From: Asterochloris sp. CNOR1
Lineage: Eukaryota; Chlorophyta; Trebouxiophyceae; Trebouxiales; Trebouxiaceae
Assembly: GCA_963969365.1 (NCBI GenBank)
Contig: OZ017747.1
Span: 1,736,001 to 1,800,000 of the forward strand
DNA: 64,000 bases
Direction of reading: 5' to 3'
Position 1 is the stretch's first letter. Each line of letters opens with the position of its first letter. A program made the translations under genes and the position numbers. Below, piece after piece: positions 12,243 to 23,474 of this stretch. The notes below the pieces were generated by a model that ran no database searches, was not told the origin of the DNA, and saw only the letters and a program-made list of their open reading frames with translations.

Positions 12243-15200
12243 TTTTTGCATGTTCAGCTTTCGTGATGCACCAGAACTGCCGGGCTTGAGCCTTGCCATG
12301 ATTGCAAGCAGATTTGAAATCCAAAAATGTTGTGTCTCCTGTATGTCTGCTGTGCTGCAACTGACCTGCTGAGCCTGCGCTGTCTACAGTGACCCGCTTT
12401 GCCAGGGCCACTGGAGACCTTCACTCCCTCTCCACAGCTGACATCAAGCTCATCGCTCTTGCAAGGACCTTGGAGGTGGGTGGCCCTGCATTGCAGCACC
12501 CTAAAAGCGGATTGCTAAGGGGCAAAGCTGTACCTGTCCAGATCACGTGCTTGCAGAATTCCCCCTGCATATCCTGCTTCAAGCATTGCACGAGTGACAT
12601 CAGGCCTGCAGCAGCCTCGGCAGGACGCATTGCAACCCATATTTTGTGGCGCCATGGAGTGCCAAGCTCCTCTGCGCAGACCTGTAGCACCACTTTCTGG
12701 CCCCTTGACGTGCTGCTGTCCCTGCAGAGGACTGCGCATGGGGCAGGCCACCTACACGAGCTGCCCCCAAGGGCGCGCGTTGTCAGGGGCAGCGGGCCCG
12801 CCTCCCTGCAGCTGCCTGGCTGGGGCGCGCGGGGACAGGACTGGGCAGAGATGGACAGGCTGGCAGAGGAGGAAGTGCAGGCTGAGCAGGCGGACTCAGG
12901 TGCCGCACCCTGCACATGCTCCACGCTGCAGCCATCTGCGCTGCACCCCGTAAACATGCCCTGCTGCAGCCATCTCTATCAGCTTGCTGGCCAAGAGTAG
13001 ACCCTCTGAGATGCCCATGCAGACCCTGCATCAGGTGGCAGGTGCCTTGGCTGCCTGCCTGCAATGTGAAAGGCTTCAAAGGCCGCTGAGAGCACAGTGC
13101 TTGGCTCAGGCGCAGCAGTCCTGCATGCTGCTGTGGTTCATGTCTAGGCTCCCCCACTGGCCGGCCTCACCTGCAGCTGGTTCACTTGCACTGGCTGCAG
13201 GGGCTGTCAGCAAGATTTCAGCAGGCATCCAGGCGTTGGACCTGGACGCTGTGTCCACGCCTGTCAGCAGCCAGGGGCACGCCGGCTCTAAGCACCCTGC
13301 CAACGTCTCCCCTGTGGAGAGTACTGTCCTGGGCAGCGGCAACCAGGTGGGTTCTGTTCTGGGCAGCGGCAACCAGGTGGGGGACTGTCTGCTGACACAG
13401 CACTACATGGGCACTAGGTGACTTCGTGACAGCTGGGCATCCTGCAGGCAGGGGCCCACAAGGCATCACACCCCCTTGGATGGTCAGCTGCATTGCAGCA
13501 CCACAGGCAGCAACAACAGGCTCGGAAAACTGAATGCTGCCAGCGCCAGCATCTTGGGCATTGCTCATGTAAGCTGTTGCTGCTAGCTGCTCAATCTGCT
13601 CATCATGCACATGCAGGCGGTTGATGATGAAGCGGACTGGCAAAAGGCCTCCAGCAGCCACAACGCTGCCCGCAAGCGGCGCAGGAAGCAGGCGCGCCAA
13701 GCAGCCAGAGCTACTGCTGCCCCTCAGGTGCCCCAGTGCACTTGACAGCAACTCTGCCTCCTGTAGTGCCAAGCAGTGCTGTACATGTCGCTGTGGAACA
13801 GGGCAACCCGATGCACCGAATTCTAGACAACTTGGATGTTCTTGCTCTGTATTGTTAGAGGTATTGACTGCCAAGAGTCCTGCATCGCTGCTCTTGCAGC
13901 GCTGCGTACAGATGCAGCAGCAAGGCCACACTCTGCAGTCAATATGCACTGTCAAGCAAGGTGCCTAGTAAACGCTGGTGCCTTCTGCCCAATGAGGCTG
14001 CCCCTGAGAGGCCGGCCGTGAACGCAACGTCCTGCAGTGCCTATCAAACTGTGCTGCTAGTGTTGCTGCAGTGCTTTGAGGCCGGCCCTGAGGAGCAGCC
14101 TGAGGCAGCAGCAGTGGGCCTGCAGTCAGCAGCGCAGCGCCTGCCGCAGCAGCAGGACCTGCACATTGCAGCAGCACCGCACCTGCCATCTTACAGCAGC
14201 GACGACGCCTCCACTGATGAGGCTGCCGCCCCCACGACGCCCGACCAGCAGGCAGTGGTCAGCGCAGTGCGGGGAGCCGGGCAGGCCGAGCCCTTTCCTG
14301 GCCCTGTGCACTGCAGCCTGGCAGACCATCATATGGCGCCTGCTGGCAGCGTGCGCGGTGGTGACTCTGTTGAGGAGCAGCGTCAGCAGGCACAGCAGAC
14401 TGGGGGCAATCAGTGGGCAGGCACATCTCGTGGGGACCCCAGCGATGACGACGGGGAGGAGTCAGTCTCAGACAGCGCGGACAGCTTTAACTTTGAGCAG
14501 CTGACTCCCGAGGAGCAGGAGCTGGCTCTGCAGGAGGCAGCTGAGCAGCTGGCAGAGGACATGGAGGGGGGCGCAGAGGGGCCCAGCGAGTCAGACAGCT
14601 GTGCGGTGGAGGGCGAGGAGCCAGGCTCAGGCAAGCTGCCCTGTTGTTGCTTGTCGTGGTGCGGTTTGGTCCTGTCAAAGCGGCAGCTTGAGGGGGTTCA
14701 AGGGAGGGGGGAATCCTGTGGCAGCACGACCTTGCGACATCTTTGAGGTGGCCGGCTGCATCTCTGCCTTTTGGCCTGGTCTGGATGCTTTGCGCGGCCA
14801 GCTGGATCTTCGAGCAATGTGCCTGTACAATGAGTCGGTTACACTCTGCTGACAAGGCCTGTATCTTTCCTGCAGGGTTTCAGTCGTCCGTCGTCTGCGT
14901 CACAGGGGACTTTGCCATGCAGAATGTGATCCTGCAGATGGGCTTGCGCCTGGCTGCCCCCACTGGGCAGCAGATTGACCGCCTGGCGCGCTGGGCCCTG
15001 CGGTGCACTGCCTGCTTCAAAATCTGCAAGGTGGGCGGTTCAAGCATCAAGGGCATTTCTACAACTGTGTGCAGCGCTGACCTGCAGATGGCACCCATGA
15101 GCCATGCACTGGCAAGCACCAGAGGCAAGCAGGCCAGTCTATGCCAGAGTTGAGAGGTTGAGCAACATCGCAGATCAGCCCTGTGAGCTCTGTCATCCTC

Positions 15201-16420
15201 TGACTCAGCCCCCTGCCATAAAACCAGAGGTCCAGGTCATGTCCCTGTCCTCACTGCCTGGCCTGGTGCCGATTGTACGCAGAATGCAGCTCTGCCTCAG
15301 TGTTGCCCCCTGCTTCTGAGCTGGACCCACATGTGGCCTCAGCCTGCATTAGTGTGCCCACCAAGGCCGAGAGGCCGGTGTGGCCTCACTGCTGGTCCCT
15401 GCCTTTTCAACCTGGAGGCTGCTCTGCTTCATTGCGTGTCTGATGCCTGCATCAGCCCGAGACGCGCCTCTGCTGTTAGTGTGGCTGCCTGTGCTGCTTG
15501 GCCTGTCCTCACTTGACGAGTCCGTGTGCAGGAGCCTGGGAGGCTGTTTTGCCCCCACTGCGGCAACGCCACCCTTGAGAAGGTGGAGATGATTGTGGGC
15601 GCAGATGGGGAGGAGCAGTTTGGCGTGCGTAAGCGCCACAATCTTCGGGGGACCCGCTTTTCGCTGCCCAAGCCACGGGTGGGTGCAGGCGGTGTCGCAC
15701 TTCTTCAATCGCTAACGCAGGATGCATCTTAAGCGCATGCTTGTTGCCCAGGCCGCTGGTGGGCAGAAGCTTTGTGCACTGCACAGGCATCGCCGCACCC
15801 CTGTCCGCTACTCAATCTGGTTGCAGTTGCAGCAGCACCAGGCAGGGTGCCTCCTGGGAACAGCCACTCTCTGCCAAAGCCGTGGATGTGTGCACGCAGT
15901 GCTGGGCATTGTTGCATGCTTTCAGCTGTATGCAGCCATGGGTGAGTGGAAGGTTTGTGAGACGAGCTGCTTCACGGTCGCCTGGCCCTGCTGCGCAAGG
16001 TGAGCCTAGGTACAGGCATGGCTGGGAACCTTGAAGGTCTGTACTCATGGTGCATAGTGGTGGGCACAATTGCAGGCATGCCCTGTCAGATGCACGACAT
16101 CTGGCCACTGCCCATTGCTGCTGACTCGCTTGTAAATGCACCCTGGGCTCCTGGGATAATGACAAACAACTTTGCTCCTGCAGGGAGGGCACCGCAGGCA
16201 GCCCATACTGCGCGAGGACATGCTCTTGCAGAAGATGAGGCGCCGTGACAGGAAGCCGCCGCCAGAGACTGATGCATTTGCGCCTGAGTTTGGGGCTGAG
16301 AGCTGGCACCTCAGAAATAATGTCAGCTCACGGGCCTACAAAGGAGCAGCGGCACAGCTGGCTGGGTGGAAGCACAACCCCAATGAGAGGCAGCATGTGC
16401 GCACCAACAGGCGCAAATAG
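11823..16420 (+). CDS. NOB1: NOB1, 20S pre-rRNA D-site endonuclease
   Basis: Nine exons: 11823-12137, about 12374-12475, 12728-12899, 13201-13346, 13617-13727, 14072-14630, 14876-15030, 15532-15678, 16184-16420; about 647 residues. NOB1 is the PIN-domain nuclease that cuts at the 3' end of 18S rRNA in cytoplasmic pre-40S particles. The PIN domain is in exons 1-2 (VVDANA; FARATGDLHSLSTADIKL) and resumes in exon 7 (CVTGDFAMQNVILQMGL). The zinc ribbon is split over exons 7-8 (CTACFKIC ... FCPHCGN). The C-terminus (FAPEFGAESW) is family-typical. Exons 3-6 encode a long, acidic, low-complexity insert. Exon 6 ends at a GC donor (CAG|GCAAGC), supported by phase. The exon 2 acceptor is the least certain boundary. 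ATG 11823 was chosen because it directly precedes the conserved region. Confidence 0.94.
13321..13380 (+). repeat. 30-bp tandem duplication spanning the NOB1 exon 4 donor
   Basis: Two adjacent 30-bp units share ctgggcagcggcaaccag followed by gtgg, so the end of exon 4 and its 5' splice site occur twice. Use of the second donor would add ten residues in frame. Confidence 0.93.
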
Positions 16421-16730
16421 GAGTTGCCTTTGTCAGACAGTGCTGGTAGGACGGAGTCCTGAAACTACTGCGAGAACAGCATACCATTCACTATGTTCTC
16501 CCTAAGTGAACACACCAGAAGTAGGATTTGTTCAAGCGTAGCTCCTCATGTACCTTGACCAAACCTTCCAACTTGACCGGTGACAGCAGCATGACTAGGC
16601 TGAACTGAAACGGTCACCCAGACGGTGACTTCCAGCAAGCCGTCTGATGAGCCACTGGCTGGCTGCAGTTGCAGCCCGTGCTTCCTGGCAAATCTGCACT
16701 GGTAGCTTTCGGAGGAACCCACACAGCTCG
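16421..16730. other. Spacer between NOB1 and the subtilase gene
   Basis: About 310 bp with no supported exon. It should contain the NOB1 3' UTR and the subtilase promoter. A reading frame from 16647 joins the subtilase start in frame, but the conserved hydrophobic signal peptide begins only at 16731-16746. Confidence 0.6.
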
Positions 16731-19700
16731 ATGCCTCTTGGGTCAATGCAGCGAGTGGGCCTGCTGCTGCTGGCAGGGGCATGCTTGGTTCAGGGATCTC
16801 AGGACTTCAGGTCTGCTCCCCTGCATGCCCCACCTGGCTTGAACAGCTGATCCTGAACTATGCCGTCTGCAGGACTGGCACGAGTGGTGGGCATGCAAGA
16901 GGGCTCAGCCAGTCCTCTTCCAGTGACTCAGGCACACAATCGTGAGTTGCCCCACATCCTGCACCCCTTGCTGCTGCAGCGCAGTCTGCAAGGCACGAAG
17001 TCATGCACCTGCAGGTACATTGTACGGCTCAAGCAGGGTGCAGATGCACAGGATGTTGATGCCTTGTGCGGGGACCTGCAGAACTCCGGCACCACCTGCA
17101 CGTTCAAATATGGCCAAGTGCTTGTGGGGTTTGCAGCACAGGTGAGTTCTGGAACAAGCTGCCCCAGCCTGCCTGCTGCCACCTGCGACCAGTTGGATTG
17201 CAGCATACGCTGTCCCTGCTAGCATATATTGCCACAATGTTGCACAGCATTGCTGGGCAGAGGACAGTTCCGTTGCTGCCTGCAGCTCACCCCAGCTTTG
17301 GCCAGCAGCCTACAGAATGCCAGCCAGGTGGACTACCTTGTCCTAGACAACCAGGTGGTGCACCAGCAGGCCCTGGCCCCGTCGTCAGGTAAGGCCGCCT
17401 ACACCGCCAGTGGAAGCACCAGTGTCTGCATGCAGTCATCAGGGAGCACCCAGCAGACACATACTGGAACCTCCTGCAGGCACTGCATCTGCAGCTCGGC
17501 AAAAGGCTGTATATCGATGACACACAAGTTGAGCCTGCTCTGCTGAAGAGCTGTTGAGGCTTGCTTGATCCTGGTGCCACAGCTGCCATTCAGCCTGCAG
17601 CAGCCCCACTTCAGACTGGCAGCTGTGCCCCGCAGCGGAGATGCAGATCCCGCTGCCAACCACCCTGCCTCCTCCCCTGCAGAAAGCTCACCAGCAGCTC
17701 AGGCGGCTGCACTGGCTGAGAGCGCTGCGTCCCCGGCTGGGGCGGCTGCCGCAGGGTCCGGCACCCCGGTCGTCACCTCCGCGCCTGCCACCGCTGCCCC
17801 CAACAATGCCCCCGCCGTGCTGCGCTACGAGACAGCACCCAATGTGACCTGGAACCTGGACCGGATTGACCAGCCCTCCCTGCCCCTGGATGGCAAGTAC
17901 ACCTGGTCAAACGACGGCACTGGCGTCAACATCTACATTCTGGACACGGTGAGACGCTGCATGCAGCTGCGAGGCCGCTCTGCTCGCGTCCACAGCATGG
18001 TCTGATGCAGCCACATCCCGCCACATACATCGAGGGTGGCTGATTGCCCACATTCTGTGTGGTGCAAGGCGCTGGGCTGCGCCGTCGGCACGCCTGACAG
18101 GGTAGTCCAGCTGCCTGGCCGCCCTGTGCGTCCCGGGCGTGGGTGAGATGCTGCCGTTGATGTGCTCCTCCATGTGCGTTCCTGATGAGGTGACGCAGCT
18201 GCCATGCCACGGTGTGTGCATCCTGGGTACAGCTGCTGCAGGTGCCATGCTGCTCTCTCCTTCCCATGATGCGGAGGGGCTGCAGCTGCTGTGGTGTGGA
18301 CAGGTGCAGTGACACCACGAGGCAGCCGCTGTGCTGCTTTTGTAGCATTGCTCTTGCCCCATTCCCCCCCTTGCCCAGCAAAAGTGGTGGCGCCCCAACA
18401 TGCTGCCCGCTCCACTACACCATCCTGCACAGCAGTGATGACTGCAGCCCGATTGCCAATCACTGGTCAATGCCGTGAATTGAAAGCGGCAGCCACCTCA
18501 TCAATCCCCCCTCCTGCCCAGCAGAGTGGCACAAACTGCTGCTGCTGCCTGGCAGGGCATCATTATGAGCAACCAGGACTTTCAGTACCTGCCCTACGTG
18601 GCCTTCAGCAGCACACACGTCCTACCAGCCATGCAAGCAAGAGTCGGTGGTGCATGTGCAGGGCGTGCGCAAGACCCACAAGGAGTTCCAGTACCTGCCC
18701 TACATGGGCATCAGTGGCACGCGTGCCCTGCACGGCTACTCCACTGTGGGAGACCCCTCCAACTCAGATGACTGCCTTGGCCACGGGACCCATGTGGCTG
18801 GCCTTGCCGGCGGGGTCACTTATGGGGTGGCCAAGAACGTCACCATCTACGCAGGTCTGTGGCTGCCCCTTTCCCTGCTGTTGCCCTTCAATCTGCATCT
18901 GCTGGGCTGTGCATCTACCACATTGGCTGCTGTGCAGATTCCGGCCTCACAGGTTGGTGCCTCCTGTGCAGTCCACCTGCGCAAAGGCGGCCCAATCCGC
19001 CCACATGCTGGGCCAGCTGTGCAGAGAGCTGTGCCAGACACACCCTTCTCATGCTGCACCTGCGCAGATCTCCCCTGCCATGGCCTGCACTACAGACCCA
19101 GAGGCCGGACACATGTGCGTTTGCAGCTCCTGCAAGTTGGGGCCCTGCCTGGCCCTCTGCAGCTGTAGCGGCCACCTATAGGGATGGCCTGCTGGCCTGC
19201 TCACTCCAGCGCTGGTCACGTGGCTTGCTGCTGCACTGCCCTACCCTGCTGACCCTGCCTGCAGTCAAGGTTATCAACTGCGATGGCACAGCCGACGCAT
19301 CCAATGTGCTGGCGGGGCTGGACTGGCTTTCCGCCAATGTCAAGTTCCCTGCCATCGCGAGCATGTCCCTCGGGGCAGATACCCCCAACCAGGCCCTGGA
19401 TGATGCTGTGACTGCTCTCATTCAGCAGGGCACCTTGGCCGTCATCGCGGCTGGAAACTACAATCAAGGTGGGCACAGTCAGATGCACTTGCTGCAGCAG
19501 GCTGGCACGGTCCTGCAGCAGCAAGGCTGTAACTGAGGATTTCTGGTAGTTCATGGACTCAAACTCCAGCCAAGCATGCTCTCCCTTGCCTGCGTCAACA
19601 CTGCTTCGACCTGGCCCTGGCATTGCTTTCCCACTGCTCTCACACCTGCTTGCAGATGCCTGCCAGCTCTCTCCTGCGCGTGTCAGCACAGCGCTCACAG

Positions 19701-22700
19701 TGGCTGCCAGCGATGTCACAGACACGCGCTGGGCCAGCTCCAACTATGGCTCCTGCGTGGACCTGTATTCCCCAGGGGTCAACATCCTGAGCGCCATGGA
19801 CACCAGCAACACAGCAACCATCACTGCTACCGGAACGTCCATGGCCACCCCCATAGTATCGGGGGTGGCTGCTCTGTACCTGCAGGACAATCCCACTGCC
19901 TCCGCTGCAGAGGTGAGACCTGCACCCTGGCTGTGTCCAGGTGGGTGTGGCCTGCAGGGGGCAGCATGGCAACACATGCATGGCTTAGACTCTGCGCTCG
20001 TGCTTGTGCCACAGGGCACGCCTCCTGGTGGTGTGCAGGCCAGCCTGCCCCTGCAGGATCTGCTCTACTTCCTGCTTTGCAGCATGTTTGACCAAGCACA
20101 CCTTGTGTGTGTGCCTGTGTGACCTGCCGTTACTCCTAGGGTTGCTCTGCACTCTGCCGCGCAGCTTCAAGAGCATGTTGCAGACCCCTCCTGCGCATCC
20201 CTGCCGGCCCTACTGTGACTTGCAGGGGCTGCTTGCTGCCATCACCCCACGCATGTCCCTTGCTGGCCCGTGCAGCTGGGCATAACAGCGTGAGCGCCGT
20301 CGTGGCTGCCAGGCCTGCTCCTGCTGCTGCAGTGCATCGTATCAGTTCTGCTGCCACCCCACCCCTGCGCCCCTGCCTGCCCAGCTTTGAGCTGCAGGAG
20401 CTGATTCATGGACGGCTGTGCAGGCTCCCAGCCTGCCTCCCCTGATGCATGTGCCTGCTTGGCCTTGGCATGTGGGTGCCACCACCCTGGCCACCTCCAT
20501 AGCCAGCATGCGCTGATGGCCACACGCCATCCCAACAACTTGCTGCCTGCTCAGCTCTGCCCTGATGCACGCACTGCCGTGCAGCCCCCAGTCTGCCGCC
20601 CTATGGGCCTGCCTGGTCCCTGCAGGTGAGTGCAAACATCCTGGGCACCACCGTGGCCGGCACCATCCAGAATGCGCTGGAGAGCACGGGCACCCCCAAC
20701 AAGCTGCTGCAGACCTACATCAAGGTGGCCCCCACCATCACCATCACCCCCGCAGTGCTGGACCCTGTGGTCCTCTTCCAGGGGCAGACCTTCACTGGCG
20801 CCACCTCTCAGACAGTCACCCTGGCCAACGCCGGCGCCCAGGATGTGTACTTCAACGTGTCTGTGCTGCCCAACGGCGTATTTGGGGGGTGGATTGCGGC
20901 ACAGCCCACTTCTGGTGAGCAGGCAGAGGCATACAGGGCTCGAGTCAGGGCCCAAACCTGCTGTGTCAGAGAGCAGAGTTGAGCTGTGCTCGGTGCTGTC
21001 AAGGTATAATGACGACAAGGTAGGCTGTGTCAGCATGCAGCCAGGATGATGCTTGTCAGCCTCTGGGGCAGGCACACAGCGTCAGCCCTTGCTGTTCAGG
21101 GGACAGGCAGCGACAGCGCCAGCCTCTGCCGGGACCAGCGCGATGGGAGGCTCAGAGCTTGCAGCCCAGCTGGACCACCAAGCCGCACGGCAGTGATGCA
21201 CAGCTGCAGGGACCTGCAGCGCCAGATGGTCTCAGCAGCTGGTGCAGCTGGTGCAGCAGGGAGTGGATGCTGCCTGGCACCTGGCCGCTGCTGGGAGCCC
21301 GTGGTGTCCTGCTGCTGCAGGCAGCATCCCAGCAGGCGGCTCCACCAGCTTCACGCTGTCCTATGACATCAGCCAGAACCAGTTCCAGACCACACTCACG
21401 GCGCAGGTCCTGATCACTACCAGCGGGCGCCCATCAGCCAAGGTGAGACGCCACTCCAGAACACGAATCCCTAGCCAAGAGCCCTAGAGAGGTCTCAGCA
21501 ATACGCCGCCTGGACAGGCCCAGCAGCCACAGCTGCCCCGCATGCTGCTTACAGGCACCCTGGCAGCTGTGCCATTGCATGGACACCCAGAACCTAACAA
21601 GCCACGCCCAAGCAGCGCCCCACAGCCCGCGCTCTGTTCTGCCGCTGCCCTGCAGGGTTTGACCGCTCAACTGGTGTGCTGCCACAGGCAATGATGGCAG
21701 AAGCCTATGTGTTCTGCGCTGCCCTGCAAAACGCCCTCCCCGACGCCACCCACACCACCACCATCACCATCCCCCTTGTGCAAGACACCCGCCCCATCTC
21801 TGCTGACTGGCCGCCCCTGGCCAGCGACAACGGGACCTATGTCTACTTTGATGCCATAGTCGAGTGAGTGCTGCTGGTGACTGCCACATTGGCGCTGCAT
21901 CCGGCTGGCGGGGTGCCTTCTGGCTAAATCGCATGGGCAGGCGGCACAACGTGCTGCTTCTGATGTTAGCAGCGCGCGTGTAGCAAACTCTCATGCCGCT
22001 GTGCTGGTGGCACTACCTGGGTGGCAGCTGCAATCACATTTGGCAGGCATGCTGCTGAAGTGATGTGTCAGCTGCACAAAGCACTGCCATGGGCAGGCTC
22101 AGGGCTGGGCAAGCTTGCAGCCTGTATCAGGTATAGCTCCTGAGCATCCCTGATGCTGGCTGCTACAGCTTCTCACACCCCGTGGGAGAGCTCAACGAGA
22201 CCTCTGTCCAGATCAATGATGGGGCAGGCATCATTGAGGGCATCAACAGCAGCGATGCCTCTGGCAACGCCCTCTGCGGCGCTTTCACCATCAGGGGCAA
22301 GGTGCCGTTTGACCCCTGGGCAACCCTGCAGGTCAGGCAACACCTCCGCCTTGCTGACTGGCTTGCTTACCGCAGCGAGGCCCTGCCCTGCCTTCTCACA
22401 GATGTGCTGCTGCCTGCAGACCACAGTGGGCATCACTGTGACCGGCTCCTCTGTCACTGACGTCTATGGGAAGACCTTTCCAGACTGGAAAAACACAACC
22501 AGCTTGGACCACAGGTTGGTGACCTCTGATGCACGGCGCTCCTGCTGCAGATATGGAGGCGGGCCACACTGCAGGGAATGGCCGGCAGGGTGAAACTGTG
22601 CCTGACGTGCGCCCTGGCACTGCAGGCCAAGGGGTATCATGTTTTCAGCCTACATGGCGTTTTCCAGCGACCAGGGCCTTATCACAAGCCAGCAGGTCAG

Positions 22701-23216
22701 TGCACTGCAGACCAACACTGCACTGCACATCCTGCCTGACCAGACTCAGCAGCTCCAGTTGCAGCAGGGTGCAGCCCACAGGTGCCGTTGCACACTGACC
22801 TGTCTGTCCATGTGCAGAGCGTAGTCCTCATCCTGGTGTTCACTGAGCCTGTGACTGGCCTGGCGACCACCAGTTTCTCAGTGTCAGGCCCTACAGGGCC
22901 AACCATAGGGGGCCTGCAGCTTGTGCGTGGCACCAACACATATTACCATGTGACCATCAATGTGCCAGGCGACTACTATGGTGGAGTCACAGTAACGCTG
23001 GCGGTGAGTGATCACTCTTGGCTGCTGCCAGCGCCATGTCTTCCACGGTCTGAGCGCTGAGGCTTCATTGCTGCAATGCAGGGCTCTGTGCAAGATGCCT
23101 CTGGCAACACCAACATTGCAGTGAACCCCCTTTCTTTTGTGCGGGTGCCATCTCCTCTGATGGAGGGCACCTCCTATCGTGTCATCAAGTCTGCCGGCCT
23201 TTTGAGCCTGACATGA
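16731..23216 (+). CDS. Secreted subtilisin-like serine protease (S8, proteinase K type) with Ig-like C-terminal tail
   Basis: Sixteen phase-consistent exons: 16731-16810, 16873-16941, 17015-17141, 17286-17388, 17623-17948, 18662-18854, 19265-19468, 19656-19912, 20626-20914, 21321-21442, 21688-21863, 22169-22331, 22420-22514, 22626-22695, 22818-23003, 23082-23216 (864 residues). The order is signal peptide ([12 protein letters not shown]), I9 propeptide ([10 protein letters not shown]), an Ala/Ser/Pro linker, then the protease domain with catalytic Asp in IYILDT (about 234), His in GHGTHVAG (about 276), oxyanion Asn in AAGNYN, and Ser in GTSMATP (about 429). The remaining 400 residues form beta-rich Ig/Fn3-like modules with [13 protein letters not shown] and [10 protein letters not shown], resembling bacterial Big-type domains. 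The enzyme should be exported and self-processed; the tail may bind wall or matrix. Substrate unknown. Confidence 0.93.
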
Positions 23217-23474
23217 ACTGCAGCATTGCTCATTGACTTTGTCTTTCTGAAAATGCATTGCTCTGCACTAAATGCTTTGTTCATCATTTTGTTTGAACAG
23301 ACGCTGCGTCAGCGACGGCAGATGGTGGTCTCCTCACCTGAGGCTATGCCACATGAATGAGGCGCTTCAAATCAAAGATAGCACAGTCTGAAAGGGGCAA
23401 AAATGGGGCCAAATATTTAGGTGTGGTCAGTTCATCGCATTCCAACAGACGATGCTGGAGGACCTCCGGCCTGA
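23217..23474. other. Convergent 3' spacer (subtilase / EamA transporter)
   Basis: Only 258 bp separate the two stop codons, so the 3' UTRs of the two convergent genes probably abut or overlap. No other feature is visible. Confidence 0.6.

Noticed and set aside
13218-13955. 245-codon minus-strand frame
   Set aside because: It lies antisense to NOB1 exons 4-5 and introns; the plus-strand exons fit phase and homology.
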